Counted from the stretch's first letter, positions 22,628 to 34,935 are shown. The stretch: 64,000 nucleotides of DNA from Phascolarctos cinereus (GCF_002099425.1 NW_018343984.1:17491501-17555500), one strand, 5' to 3'. Notes: a model not told the origin generated them from the letters alone. A program made the numbers and translations.

Positions 22628-25600
22628 CATCTTATTTAATATTTTATTTTTCCCAATTACATGTAAAAACAGTTGTAATTCTTTTTTTCAAATTTTGAGT
22701 TCCAAAATCTTTCCTCCCCCCCCATTGAGAAGGCAAGCAATTTAACATAGGTTATACACATGTAGTCACGCAAAATACATGTCCATGTAAATCATTCTGT
22801 GAAAGAAAACAGACCCAAGAAACCTGAAGAAAAAGAAAGTAAAGTATCTTTGATGTGATTTCAGGATCTTCCAGTTCTTTCTCTGGACATGGACAGCACC
22901 TTTCATTATATGTCTTACAGAACTGTCTTGGATCATTGTATTGCTGAAAATAGATAAGTTATTCATACTAGATCATCATACAATATTGCTGTTACTGTGT
23001 ACAATGTTCTCCTGGTTCTATTTATTTCACTTTGCATCAGTTCATGTAAGTCTTTCCATGTTTTTCTGAGAGTATCCTTGTACATCACTTCTTAAAGCAC
23101 AATAGTATTTAATCACAATCATCTACCACTTGATCAACCATTCCCCAACTGATGGACATCCCCTCAATTTCCAATTCTTTGCCACGACTAAAAGAGCTGC
23201 TATAAATATTTTTGTACCCGTAGGTCCTTTTCCTTTTTGTTTTTAATCTCTTTGTGATACAGACCTAGTAGTAGTATTGAATGGTTTACAGCCCTCCAAG
23301 CATAGTTCTGAAGTGCCCTCCAGAATGGCTGAATTTAGTTTACAACTTCACCAACAGTACATATGTGTTTTAATTTTCCCACATCCCCTCCAATACTTGT
23401 CATCTTCCTTTTCTGTCATATTAGCCAATCTGACAGGTGTGAGGTAGTAGCTCAGTTGTTTTAATTTGCATTTCTCTCATCAATAGTGATTTAGAGCATT
23501 TTTTTATATGACTATAAATAGCTTTCATTACTTTGTCTGAAAACTGCCTGTTCATATCCTTTGACTACATATCAATTAAGGAATGGCTCTTATTTCTATA
23601 AATTTGACTCCATTTTCTATATATTTGAGAAATGAAGTCTTTATCAGAGGAACTCAATGTAAATTTTTTTTCAGAGTAATAATTAGCAACTATGTGTTTC
23701 CCTCCATCCTATTTTCCCCATTTATTCTACTTTTTCTTTCCTTTTACCCTGATCATTCTCAAAAGTGTTTTGCTTCTGCCTTTTACCTCCCACAAACTTC
23801 CCTCCCTTCTATCACCTCCTCCCTCAACCCCCCTGCCCTATCCCCTTCCCTTCCTACTTTCCTGTATGGTAAGATAGATTTCTACACCCAACTGAGTGTG
23901 TGTATTATTCCCTCTTTGAGCCAATTACAATGAGGATAAGATTCATGTGCTCCCCTCTCTGCTTCCCCCATTTTCCTGTCCACTGTAAAATCTTTCAGAA
24001 CTTTCATGCCAGATAATTTATCCCATTCTATCTCTCCCTTTCCTCTTCTCCCAGTGCATTCTCCTTTCTCATCTCTTATTTTTTTCAAGATAATCATACC
24101 ATCACATTCAACTCACACTTCTGCTTTCTATGTATAATCCTAACTGCCCTGAAAATGAGAAAGTTTTTAGGAGTTATAAATATTATTTTCCATGTTATCA
24201 AATAAATCTCTTACGACTTCTCTTTCCTGTTTACCTTTTTATGCTTCTTTTGCATCTTGTATCTGAAAGCCAAATTTTCTATTCAGCTCTTTTTTATCAC
24301 GAATGCTTGAAAGTCCTGTTTCATTGAACATCCATTTTTTTCTCCTAAAGGATTATACTGTTTTGCTAGATAGGCAACTCTTGGTTGTAATCCTGCCATT
24401 TGGAATATCATATTCTAAGCCCTCCAATCCTTTAATGTAGAAGCCTCTGAATCTTGCATTATCCTGACTGTGGCTCCATGATATCTGAATTGTTTCTTTC
24501 TGGCTGCTTGAAGTATTTCCTCCTTGATCTGGGAGGTCTGAAATTTGGCTATAATATTCCTGGGAATTTTCATTTTGGGATCTCTTTCAGGAGGTGATCA
24601 GTAGATTCTTTTGATTTCTATTTTACCCTCAGGTTCCGAAAGATCAGAACAATTTTCATTGATAATTTCTTGAAAGACAATGTCTAGGATCTTTTTTTGG
24701 TCATGACTTCCAGGTAGTCCAATAATTCTTAGGTTATCTCTCCTGAATCTATTTTCCAGGTCAATTGTTTTTTCACTGAGATATTTCACATTTCTATTTT
24801 TTCATTCTTTTGATTTTGTTTCTTGATATCTCATAAAGTAATTACCTTCCACTTGCCCAATTCTAACTTTTAAGGAATTATTTTCTTCAGTGAGTTTTTG
24901 TACCTTTTTTTCCATTTGGCCAATTCGGTTTTTCAAGTTCTGCTCTTCAGTGAATTTTTGTTCCTCTTTTTCCAATTGGCCTAGTTTGTTTTTTAAGGTG
25001 TTATTTTCTTCAGTACTTTCTGTGCCTCCTTTACCAAACTCTTCATTTTTTTATGATTTTCTTGCATCACTCTTATTTCTCTTCCCAATTTTTCCTCTAT
25101 ATCTCTTATTTGATTTTTAAAACCCTTTTTCAGCTCTTCTAAGGCCTCAGACCAATTCATAATTTTCTTTGAGGCTTTGGATACAAGAATTTTGACTTTG
25201 TTGTCTTCTTCTGAGTGTGTGTTTTGATCTTGCCATCACAGTAACTCTCTATGGTCAGAATTTTTTTTTCTGTTGTTTGCTCATTTTCCAGCCTATTTCT
25301 TGACTTTCAACTCTATGCTAAAGTGTGGCTTTGCTTCCCAAGTGGAGGGGGCAGCATCCCAAGCTTTAGGTTTTTTGTGCAGCTGTTTTCAGAAGTAATT
25401 CTGGCAACCTGTAAGTTTTTGGCTCTTCGAAGGTGGTACGATCCAGGAAGAGATGTGTTTACTACTCTCTTGCACTGTGCACTGGTTTGTGAGTGACCAT
25501 AAGCACTCTTTTCAACTCTGGAACTGTGACCAGGGTCCCTGTTCCCCTGTGACCCCAAGCTCTGCTGGGTTAGTGCTCCTCCTTGCCCTGTGACTAAGAC

Positions 25601-25995
25601 CCAGGACTGAAACCCAGATCCAAGTACACATCCTTGGTCCCAGCAAATGGATCCTGTAAATCTCCTTCTGACCTGTTGCCTGATCCCCTTACCATCTGCG
25701 GGCTAAGAGGTCTGGAAACTGCCATTGCTGCCACTCGGTCCCTCTGAGCCTTGCTCCTGGTTTGGGCAGCTTGTGCTGGGCTGGGGCTCCTCTCTCACCC
25801 TGGTGCAACAGACCTCTTTCGCCAACTTTCTAAGTTGTCTTGGTCCAGAAAATAGTTTCACTCTGTCTTTTTGTGGATTTTGCTTCTCTAGAATTTGTTT
25901 AGAGTCATTATTTAAAGGTATTTGGAGGAGTCTGGGGGAGAGCTCATGCGAATCCCTGCCTTTACTCTGCCATCTTGGCTCTGCCTCCCTCAATT
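22628..25995 (-). mobile_element. Half-L1 (HAL1-like) element, both ends present
   Basis: A 3.37-kb retroelement with an L1-type 5' end (gagccaagatggcagagtaa on the - strand near 25980), an ORF1 remnant, and an L1-type 3' end (aaaacatggaaagacttaca, then a poly(A)-like aataaaatattaaataag). ORF1 shows coiled-coil text at about 24890-25130 and an RRM fragment at 24598-24789 (DNLRIIGLPGSHDQKKILDI). No endonuclease or reverse-transcriptase text lies between ORF1 and the 3' end, the definition of half-L1. The duplication ctaTgcatttTtaaa/ctaCgcatttCtaaa (capitals mark the two differences) flanks it at 22613-22627 and 25996-26010. Coding frames are broken in several places. Confidence 0.82.
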
Positions 25996-26010
25996 CTACG
26001 CATTTCTAAA

Positions 26011-26235
26011 GACCCTGGCTGTGTTAACTACTTCATGGAGCATTTCTGGAACATCCCAGCTAGAATTAATACCACTTCTATACTCCAATAGCATTTGTAC
26101 CATCACGACCCTTCATGACCTGTCCTATCTTCATTAGATACAGATTTGTGTACTTGTCACCTATCCTACAGAGCTATAAACTCCAAGGGAAGGGACAGTC
26201 TCATATTTTGGTACTCCTACAAATACTCAAAAATT
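26011..26235 (+). repeat. L2 LINE 3' end, resumed
   Basis: Continues the L2 of 21540-22612: gaccctggctgtgttaacta, cttcatggagcatttctgga, then a 3' region with gctataaactccaagggaag and ggacagtctcatattttgg. Removing the half-L1 and one target copy restores a continuous L2 phrase. Confidence 0.78.
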
Positions 26236-27000
26236 TTCAACTCACATATAAGGACAAACAGCACAGAACAGCTAGGATTCTTTTTCAATTAATACTTATC
26301 GTTGCAGTGTTGTGGTAGTAATTAATACAACATTGAGAACTTAAAAACCTTAGCACTATTAAGTACAGCTATATTGTTTCCCTGATAGTTGAGTCTTTGG
26401 TGTCAATTTTGCACATCTCTGACCACTTCGTATCTTCATGCATTGTTCTTTGCAAATCCATGGGTAACAAGAAAGTGGTGTCAAAAGTCAGGGTTAGAAC
26501 TTCATACAGAATTCTAATCGACCAAGCTTGGCTCCAGAGTACAGTTGGGGAAAAGCTCCCCACTGGCACAAAAGTGAGGGGGTGTGATGAGACAGAACAT
26601 TGGGGATGCTGTGCTGGCAGATTCGCTGAACTGCTCCTCTTATTTTTTGTGGTGGGGAGAAGGTAGAGATATTTGAAAATGAAAGTCACATTAAGAACAA
26701 AAGAAATCCATAAAAATAAGATGAGGAAAAAACCTTAACAACAGAGCATTGTCACTTTCTTTTCTGAGTAATGAAACCAAATGTTCAGGACAATTTTGGC
26801 TTTGTTCACATTCCAGGAACAGATTATCTGCTGTACTTAGGATCTCCTCCTCCTATCGTGTATCTTCATTAATTGGCCATAAATAAAGTCTTTGGCTTTG
26901 TCTGTGTGCCATGCTAGATAGGAAAACAATTGTCAAGATTATGAAATGATCCTGTTTCAGACTCACTTTATTATTCACAATGAAATACATAATTTGTGGA
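26236..27000. other. Intergenic gap between convergent genes, unassigned
   Basis: No gene or clear repeat recognised. The overlapping open frames on both strands at 26369-26689 show no known domain. It lies just past the GTF2B poly(A) signals. Confidence 0.4.
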
Positions 27001-27001
27001 A

Positions 27002-27329
27002 CAAGTTATTTTTGGAAAACAATTTATTCAGAATTACATAATTTCAAATATCTTCCAAAATACAATTTACTAGAATGCTACAAAAGAAATGAAATACAAT
27101 AAGAAATTAATCTTAACTGCCATTAAATATTTACTTTCACTAATATATACATACAAAATGCCACACAATTATTTTGCTTAGCCTTGGAATGTGCATTATG
27201 TTCCATACTGCTGCATCTTCCCGTTTGTTTCTCCAACCTCATGTTAGGAAGGCTCAATTTCAGCAATTTATATAGTTCTTACAATGGGCAAGTTCAATGT
27301 TCATGAAAGCTTAAAATACATGTAGCAAT
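27002..27329 (-). other. GTF2B: GTF2B 3' untranslated region
   Basis: About 325 bp from the stop codon to just past an AATAAA (- strand) at 27023-27028, matching the short 3' UTR I recall for the human gene. A second AATAAA lies at 26967-26972 and could extend it by about 60 bp. The end is inferred. Confidence 0.65.
27023..27028 (-). terminator. GTF2B poly(A) signal AATAAA
   Basis: TTTATT on +, about 300 bp after the stop. A second hexamer lies at 26967-26972. Confidence 0.6.
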
Positions 27330-27463
27330 TTACAGTTGGGGGAGTTTGTCCACGGGTGTATCAAATTTGAAGTCTGCAGGAAACAGGTCTGGGGCTCGAG
27401 GATAGATGAGTCTGTAAGACTGCCTGATTGTAACATCAGCAACTCCAGCAATATCTCCAATTT
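27330..27463 (-). CDS. GTF2B: GTF2B exon 7, C-terminus of second cyclin fold
   Basis: Encodes residues 273-316 ([18 protein letters not shown]...VDKLPQL, then TAA at 27330-27332). The first Glu codon is split with exon 6 (G|AA). [15 protein letters not shown] forms the last helices of the second cyclin repeat, which contains the helix-turn-helix that reads the BREu element. The acceptor is cctcatag just above 27463. Part of its pyrimidine tract is a (TTTG)n run (27478-27493 on +). Residue 302 is Ala where I recall Thr in human. Confidence 0.97.
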
Positions 27464-28069
27464 CTATGAGGCCCAAAACAAACAAACAAACAAGTTACAG
27501 GCTACACAGTTTTTCTTTTCCCACATTTATGTTACAACGTGTTCGTATCAGAAAGAAATAGAAAGGTAATTTTTCAGGAAGTTGATAAGAGTTGAGCTCT
27601 TGCTTCAGGCAGTGTTTACAATGACTGAGCACCACTTAAAAACCTAGTCTGATAAGACACAAGTGTACCTCTTTATGGCACAGTGAGTCTCCAAAGAGCT
27701 GTGTCCTGGGGAAATGACATTTTTATAAACCATATTTTGTAAGCTCTCTGAAATCACCGGTCACTTAGACTGCTTTGCCAGTCTATCAACTACACACTCT
27801 GGCCTCCTCTTCTTTCCTTTTAAAATACTGATGCTACAAGTTAACCAGTTCAGCTTCACACTGTCCTCCACACGTGAGATGCCTTTAATCCCTTTTCACC
27901 CTCTGCCTCTGAGCAGGACCCATGTGTGCTGGACAAAGTTACCCAGCTGCGCTGACAGGACCACACACCAAACGTGTGCTCCTGCTGCTGCTCACCAGTC
28001 GCCACCACACTTCCCACAGTATCTACTGTAAATTTACAGGGTCGCTTCTCATTCTCTGCCAAGAGCACA

Positions 28070-28340
28070 GAGGCCACTGAGCTCCCACCTCCTCATCACC
28101 TCCCAGCCTCCTGATCCCATTCCCTCCACCCTGCCCCTTTGATCATTCTCTCCCTTTTCTAATCCTCCATGCCTCATGTCTTTTAAACACCGGTTCCTCC
28201 TTTCTTGTTGCCTACAAACAGGCTCACATTTGTTCTGAGCTTATTATCCCTTCCCTTGATCCTATCATTCTCTCAAACTATCATCTTATCTCTCTTTTAT
28301 AGTCAAAGTCCTAGAAGAAAAAATATTATAGCCTTCTCCA
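28070..28340 (+). repeat. L2 LINE fragment in GTF2B intron 6
   Basis: Pyrimidine-rich L2-type text: cctgatcccattccctccac, ctgagcttattatcccttcc, and aaagtcctagaagaaaaaat. The alignment is from memory of the L2 5' ORF2 region. The rest of intron 6 (27464-28070 and 28340-29449) is unassigned. Confidence 0.5.
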
Positions 28341-29463
28341 TGTTCTCATTCCCCATTCACCTTTTTTTCTCCTGAGGATCAAATGAGATTGAAGTACCAC
28401 ACGAACAAGTGGTCCTTATAATACAGTAAATAAGTCATCTACTTTGTAAACATATGGGGCTTGGTATATTGAGTTTTCTTGAAGGAGGGGCAGATCTGAA
28501 TTCCAAATCATTGAGAAGGTACCTTTTTATACCAATAAAAAAGCTCCCAGTACTGAGGAAACTTTTAAAAAACTCTAATGGCATTCATTTTTATACTACA
28601 ACAAAATCTCATATACATCAATTAAAAACTTAATGAAGATGTTGGTGAGACTTACATGTTAGGTATTAAAAAGTGCTAAGTATGTTAAAATAGGAAAAAG
28701 AATTTGACACTAGAAAGTTCATTACCAGCTTCACATTAAGTCTGAAATTGTAGGGATGTGGTAGTGGAGGAAAAATGGGATGGAGACTAGCACTTGGATT
28801 TTTGGAAACTGTTCCCTGTTCTTTTCAAGCACTCCTTTATAATGCAGTTACTTTTATCAGCACAGGCGGGCATAAAGTGGATATTTAAGCTGATAAAACT
28901 AAAATTAAGACATACAGGGAGACTTCAATCTCATGACAGCAAGTTTGAGCTATGTACCAAGATACACAAGCTTAGCCACACAAACAAAAAACCACCCACC
29001 CACTCTCTTCAATAACCAACCACTCTTCAAAATACAGCAATCCAAATGTCCCCAAGAATGTAAGGCTGAGTGCTGAACTACTTACACCTAATTATGTTAC
29101 AGAATGATCACTTCAGTTCATATTAGCATATAAAAGTGTAACTGGAGGTTGCATGAAAAGAGTCATTACATAAACATTCCCTTTTTGGGAAGGGGCTGGC
29201 AGCTGCTGTGACAGTACAGGGACAGGGGTCTTCCTGACTCTCAGGCCTAACTCTCTGTTGCTCCCTTATGAGACACACAGATAAAACCAAGTAATGGCCT
29301 TTTCCTTTTATACACTATAAGTGATAATCACCAGAAGTGTCAGGGTAAGCCATAAATATTTCATGTCATCCTAACCAAGTTTACTTAAAATATAAATAAG
29401 AATAATTGAACTCTGATCACACATCACTGCCTCAGGTGGTGAAATCTGTAGTGCTAGCTTTTT

Positions 29464-29625
29464 CTTTCTTTCTTTCTTTCTTTATTTTTAGGCAATTGGG
29501 GTTAAGTGACTTGCCCAGGGTCACATAGCTAGTGCCAAGTGTTTGGTCTGAGGTCACATTTGAACTCAGGTCCTCCTGACTTCAGGGTCGGTGCTCTATC
29601 CACTGCACCACCTAGCTGCCCCCCA
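29464..29625 (-). repeat. Marsupial tRNA-derived SINE in GTF2B intron 6
   Basis: Inverted (GAAA)-rich tail (tttctttctttctttcttta), ggggttaagtgacttgccca, ending at the inverted head ccacctagctgccccc. Target duplication agtgctagcttttt at 29450-29463 and 29626-29639. Confidence 0.93.
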
Positions 29626-29890
29626 AGTGCTAGCTTTTTAAAAAGGGAAAAAAACAATGCCAAGGAAGAAGTCAGAAAACAAGAAAGTTTAAAGAGGGAA
29701 AGGATCTGAAGAAAACACTGACAGCGGTTTGAACAGTTCACTACCAGAAGAAAAGCAGGACCTGATTTTAGCATCTGGGGAACTCTTGTCTAGTGGCAGG
29801 TCATCCACCTAACAGAAGGCTGAACCCATCATCCCACAAAGAACCCACACTGACTCCTTTTGCTCCTGCTGGCACTAACGAAACGCTTAC

Positions 29891-30172
29891 CTTTTTGGGT
29901 CCTTTTCTCTGCAGAGGCTTGGGAGGCCATGTAGATGGCTGCAGCAGCCACAGAAATGGGGCTCCTGCCGGGCACCAGGTCCAACTCCACAGCCTTCCGG
30001 GCAATGTGTGTGGCTGCCATCTGTACTTGCTTAGGAAGACCAAGGTTGGAACAAAACCGTGACATGAAATCCCCCGTTGTGATCAAATCCACACTGGTTT
30101 CTAAAGCCTTCAAAATTAGTTTAAAACACCGGCCTATTTCTTTCTTGGAAATCCGTGATACTGCACATATTT
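29891..30172 (-). CDS. GTF2B: GTF2B exon 6, end of first and start of second cyclin fold
   Basis: Encodes residues 179-272 ([20 protein letters not shown] ... [20 protein letters not shown]). These are the last helix of cyclin repeat 1, the inter-repeat linker and most of cyclin repeat 2, which together clamp TBP and DNA. The acceptor is cttcag above 30172 and the donor GTAAG at 29890. The exon is 282 bp with one base of a split Glu codon at its 3' end. SNLGLPKQ has Gly at 223 where I recall Cys in human. Lys238, in the segment [11 protein letters not shown], is the reported autoacetylation site. Confidence 0.98.
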
Positions 30173-30410
30173 CTGAAGACAGAAACAAGACACACAAGAA
30201 GCTTTAGCTATAGCATAATTTACGCCGTATTATTTAAGATTTCTTAGTAAACAAAAGTAGTACTTTTTCCCTTAAAGAGGGAAGTATGAGGCTGTAATAA
30301 GAGAATATATTCAAATTCTGCCTGACACTTTGATCATTTAATATTTATCAGAATTTCAAGCTTCCCCATCTATAAAACAGGGACAACTATTTTCAAACTA
30401 TCTCGGTTAT

Positions 30411-30565
30411 TTTTTTCTTTTTTCTTTTTGGTGAGGCAATTGGGGTTAAGTGACTTGCCCAGGGTCACACAGCTAGTAAGTGTTATGTGTCTGAGGCCAG
30501 ATTTGAACTCAGGTCCTCCTGACTCCAAGACTGGAGCTCTATCCACTGTGCCACCTAGCTGCCCC
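30411..30565 (-). repeat. Marsupial tRNA-derived SINE in GTF2B intron 5
   Basis: Inverted A-rich tail, then caattggggttaagtgactt and the inverted head tgccacctagctgcccc. Flanks share an imperfect duplication beginning tatctc, at about 30399-30410 and 30566-30582. Confidence 0.88.
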
Positions 30566-31045
30566 TATCTCAGTGTTATTTTGAGGAAAAGCTTTGTGCA
30601 AACCTTAAACATTATTAAAACAAGAATTGTTGTTATATCTCCATGGATTGATTTAGGCAATTTTCTGATAAAAACTTAAGTTATTTCAGAAATTCAATAA
30701 ATAAGCAATTAAAAAATATCAAGCCTTCTCTTGAAGAACTGAACATAAACAGACAATCCTTAACTCCTTCCTTCTCAAGGGGGCAAGAATGGGACAGAGA
30801 TCCAGTAGCACTTCCTGAAGAATGCAGAAGTTCTCTGATTTAAGGGGAAGGTACACGAGTTATTACTCCACAAGTCCTATCCTACGTCACAGGCTTCAAC
30901 TATAAGATAATGCCGTCAACTAGTATATCAAAGCATTCTGTTTTGACAAGCATGCTTGGAGTGAAAAAAATTAAGCTAACAAAATATCGAATTAAATAAA
31001 GGACAAAATAAAATGGTTGAAAAATCAAGATAAAGGTAGAAACTG

Positions 31046-31190
31046 GGGGCAGGTAGGTGGCGCAGTGGATAGAGCACCAGCCCTGGAGTCAGGAGGACCT
31101 GAGTTCAAATCCTGCCTCAGAAATATAACACTTACTAGCTGTGTGAACCTAGGCAAGTCACTTAACCCCACTGCCTAGCAAAAAAAAAAA
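31046..31190 (+). repeat. Marsupial tRNA-derived SINE in GTF2B intron 5, A-tailed
   Basis: Near-consensus head (gcaggtaggtggcgcagtgg), gtgaacctaggcaagtcact and a 13-base A tail. A perfect 14-bp duplication, aaaggtagaaactg, lies at 31032-31045 and 31191-31204. It is a young insertion relative to the LINEs. Confidence 0.95.
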
Positions 31191-31411
31191 AAAGGTAGAA
31201 ACTGTCTGTAATCAAAGTAACAAAAGAAACTCAAAGATGGCACTCAAGTAGGTCAAACTGCATTGTGAAAAAGACTACCAAAAAATAAGATGTCTGTACA
31301 GATATTATTTAAGCTACTGCTGAAAACAGATAATTTACTCGGAACCTGCTTTTAACCAGCATCTATGAAATTAACATTTTTTGGATAATAAATCTAATGA
31401 TGGTAACATAC

Positions 31412-31541
31412 CTTTAAATGTTCGAGGAACACCCTCTTGTCTACAGGCAATATAGAGACAAGCAGAAGCTATGGCATCATTAGCTCTCCCCTTCAGGCTC
31501 TTCTGTTCGTACACTTGCTTGAATAAATTATTTGTTCGATC
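31412..31541 (-). CDS. GTF2B: GTF2B exon 5, first cyclin fold
   Basis: Encodes residues 136-178 ([20 protein letters not shown], then [20 protein letters not shown], then TFK) plus the first base of Glu179. This is the middle of cyclin repeat 1. The stretch is unchanged from the human protein as I recall it. The acceptor is ctttgaag above 31541 and the donor gtatg below 31412. Confidence 0.98.
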
Positions 31542-31677
31542 CTTCAAAGCAAAGAAACTAAGTTTAATTAACTCTAGGCCATTTAATTAGCCACAATATC
31601 AAAAATTCATATGCTCATTATATTATGCTAACTAAGTCAATGCCAGCACAGTTTAAGAAAGGTAGACAAGAACTTAC

Positions 31678-31824
31678 AACTATATTTCGAGGGAGGTTGA
31701 TTCTGTCTGCCATGGTAGTAATTTCTTTGAAAGCATTCATCATTGCACGATCAGAACTGCTCATAGTTCTGCGATTTTGATACTTTGAATTTCCAAATTC
31801 GTCAAAGCTTGCTGCTCCTGTACC
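31678..31824 (-). CDS. GTF2B: GTF2B exon 4, B-linker and start of first cyclin fold
   Basis: Encodes residues 87-135 ([20 protein letters not shown], then [20 protein letters not shown], then RINLPRNIV) in whole codons. The first part is the B-linker, which rests on the polymerase clamp coiled coil and assists promoter opening; the rest begins cyclin repeat 1. The acceptor is ttctttag above 31824 and the donor gtaagt below 31678. The intron separating it from exon 5 is only 136 bp. Confidence 0.98.
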
Positions 31825-32159
31825 CTAAAGAATAAGAGTTTGTTTAGAACACAGTTTAAATTTAAATATTTAAAATTTCTTCAATAAGTTTTGGACACAA
31901 ATTAAAGTAAAACAAAAACATACAATTAAAGATCCATTTCTAGATAGATCTAGGTATGCTGCTAACTTCTTTTAAAATTGCATATACAGAACATAAGGTT
32001 CTTCTGAATAAGAACTGTGATTTTAACTAAATGGTATGAACAGCAAAATAATTACAGAATTTCTCTCAATACAATTTTAAAAACAGTATATTTACTTAAT
32101 TTACGTATTTAATGTCATACTGAATTACCAAAGTATCATTTTATAGCTACAAAAAATAG

Positions 32160-33775
32160 TAACAAAACTCATCTGGAAGAACAAGAGGTCAAGAATATCA
32201 AGGGAAATAATAAGTAAAAAAGTGGTAAAGAAAGAGACAATCTTAGCAGTAGTATACCATCTCAAACTGTTCTACACACCAGCAGTCATTAAAACTATTT
32301 GGTAAGGACTGAAAAATTGAGAGGCTGATCAATGGAACAGATCATGTATAAAACAAAAATAAGCAAATGAATACTGTTGGCATAGTACTCAAGAAACCCC
32401 CAAATCCCAAATCTTACTTGGGTAAGGTCCACCATTTAACAAAAAGAAGCAGTTTGGCAGAAATGAGGAGTAGACTAATACCTTACACCATATACCAAGA
32501 TAAGCTCCAAATAGATATATAATTTTAGATATAAAAGATCACACCATAAATCAGAAGTGCAAAGAAGGGAACTGCAACTCTGGCTGGAGAAAGAGTTCAT
32601 GCCCAAACAAGGGGCACAGAGGATTGTAGAAGATAAAACAGAAGGTTTTTATTATATAAAATAAATAATTGTTTTTACACAAACCCAATATAGTTAAAAC
32701 TGGGAAGCAGAAAAAAAAAACCCCAAGAACTTTTCATCCAGGTTCTCTATTAAACATCCAAAAGTCAAGCTATACAAGTAACTGAGCGAAATTTATAAGA
32801 TCAAGAACTGTTCCTAAAACAAATGGATGTGAAAAGGCAGTTTTTAAAGGACAAAATCCAAACTATTAACAGCCATATTTAAAAATGCTCCAAATCGCTA
32901 GTAATTAGAGAAATGCAGCTTAAATATCTCTTAGGTGCTACACCTCACACCTATCAGATTGGCAAAGTTGGCAAAAAAAAGAAAAAGAGTGTCAGTAGAG
33001 AGGCTTTGAGAAGCCATGCATATTAATGCAAGACCAGCAGAGGATGAGCTGGTCCAGCCATTCCAGAAAGCAACTGGGAACTACATCCCAAAAGTCATTA
33101 AAACTATCTAGTAACATAATCAGCCTCTCTTTATATGTATACATGTGTGTCTATGTGTGTATATATATGTTTATGTGTTTATATGGGGGGGGTGTATATG
33201 CTCAAAAGATTTTTTAAAAAAATGAGGACCCATAAACACAAAAACATTTATAGCAAAGACCCAGAAAGTCATAGAGAGTTCATCAACTGGGAAATGGTTG
33301 AACAAATTATGATATATAAATGCAATGGAATAGTCTTGTGCTGTAAGAAATGATGGAAGGATGATTTAACAGAAACCTGAGAAGACTTGTATGAAATGAC
33401 ATAGAGTGAAGTGAGAAGAATCAGAACAATGTATACAATAATAACAACATGGTTAAAGAAAGAAAAAAAACTTACTTTAGAACTCTGATCAATCTAATGA
33501 CTGACCATGATGCCAGAAGACCAAAAAGGAATCATGCTACCCTATCCCTCCCAGGTAATTTATGGATTAGAGGTGAAGAATGATGCACAGACAATGGGAC
33601 AACATGTAGATTTATTTTTCTTGAGTAGCAGTATCTGTTACAAGAGTTTTGTTTCTCTTTTCTTCCCTTCCACCCCCATCACATACCCCACTCCCACTAT
33701 AGGGAGGATGGAAGGGAGAGAAGGTAGGGATAGAACAGCCAAAAGGAAAAAGAAAAGAAAAAAAAGATCGATTAA
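32160..33775 (+). repeat. L1 LINE, ORF2 C-terminal part and 3' UTR, in intron 3
   Basis: L1 ORF2 text: aaaactatttggtaaggact, gaggctgatcaatggaacag and accttacaccatataccaag. Then comes the 3' region: tcacacctatcagattggca, agttcatcaactgggaaatg, and a final T-rich UTR. A GT/TA-rich microsatellite interrupts it at about 33130-33195. It is antisense to GTF2B. Confidence 0.82.
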
Positions 33776-33899
33776 GTATTTTTTAAAATCCTTAGAAAAG
33801 AACACAAGGAAGTCAGAAAGAATCAAGGACAAGCAGGATGCTTCAAAAGTTAAATGTACAAAGAACTTCAGCTTCATATTCAATTCTCTTCTTCTTGAT

Positions 33900-34935
33900 T
33901 TGGTATTCGGAGCGCAAAAAAAATTCTTTTAAAAAAGGTGAATTACTCTATATACCTGATATAGAACATACAAGGCCTCTGGGGACTATTCACTTGCCAC
34001 TAAGTTTAGATAGCTTGACTATGTTATTTGCAGATTATTGTACCACTTAAATGTTAAGAAGAGTGAATGGATAGAAAATCAAAATCCAAAAATCAAAGAA
34101 TACACATCTGTACAAGTTCAATCCATCTCAATATACTGAAATAAAATATTGATTCTCCCCCCACAAAAAAACAAGCACATGATCCTATTTCAGAGCAGAA
34201 TCTTTTCAAACTCTCCAACAATCTGTTATGTAGATTACTCATAAAACAAATATGAATAATCAGTATCTTCTATGAGGTAAATATGGTGTTGACTTTAAAG
34301 CCAGTTAAATGCTACAAAAAAAAGAAAATATAGACCAATTTTGCTAATGAATACATACAAAAAATACTAAATAAAATAGCAGTCAACCGAAATATAGCAA
34401 TACATTGAGAAAATTACTCATCATGACCAAACCCAGTTTATGGTAGGCTGATTCAATATCTGAAAGACTATAATAAATAATGTAAACAAAAAAATCTTCA
34501 AAACTACAATTACATAAACCAAATTTTAAAAATTACTTGATAAAATCCAATACAATTTATGATACAAATCCTAAAGAAATGGTCAGAGATAGATTCCCTA
34601 TCCCCAACACAATTAAAGCCACTTTCTATCTACACAGCAATACCTAGGCATTACACAAATTATCATACATCCCTTGGACCAATCATTCCAACACTGGTGA
34701 CATATCTTGAAAGTGTTAGCAAAAACAAAACAAAATCTATTCAGAGATTTCTGCAACAGCATCATATGTAATTGCAAACAAAAAACTATCAAAAAAAAAA
34801 CTTTCCCTCAAACCTAGAAGCAACCAAAATGTCCAACAATAGGGGAATTGATCAAATTGTGGCATGTTCATATAATGTAATACAAGATAAGATTAAATGG
34901 ACAACTATGAGGAATAAAAAGAAATGTTACTTTTA
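33900..34935 (+). repeat. Second L1 LINE remnant in intron 3
   Basis: Decayed reverse-transcriptase text: a frame with MLFADY near 34021-34045, then tagcagtcaaccgaaatata, ttactcatcatgaccaaacc and acttgataaaatccaataca, in L1 ORF2 order. A 3'-type phrase (gcaaccaaaatgtccaacaa) is near 34821. It is highly diverged. Confidence 0.65.

Noticed and set aside
31046-31120. tRNA-like sequence at the start of each SINE
   Set aside because: These are SINE heads with tRNA-derived promoter boxes, target duplications and A-tails, not functional tRNA genes.
33507-33932. 141-codon frame in GTF2B intron 3
   Set aside because: It lies over the L1 3' UTR and an A-rich tail; the lysine-rich stretch reflects the A-rich DNA.
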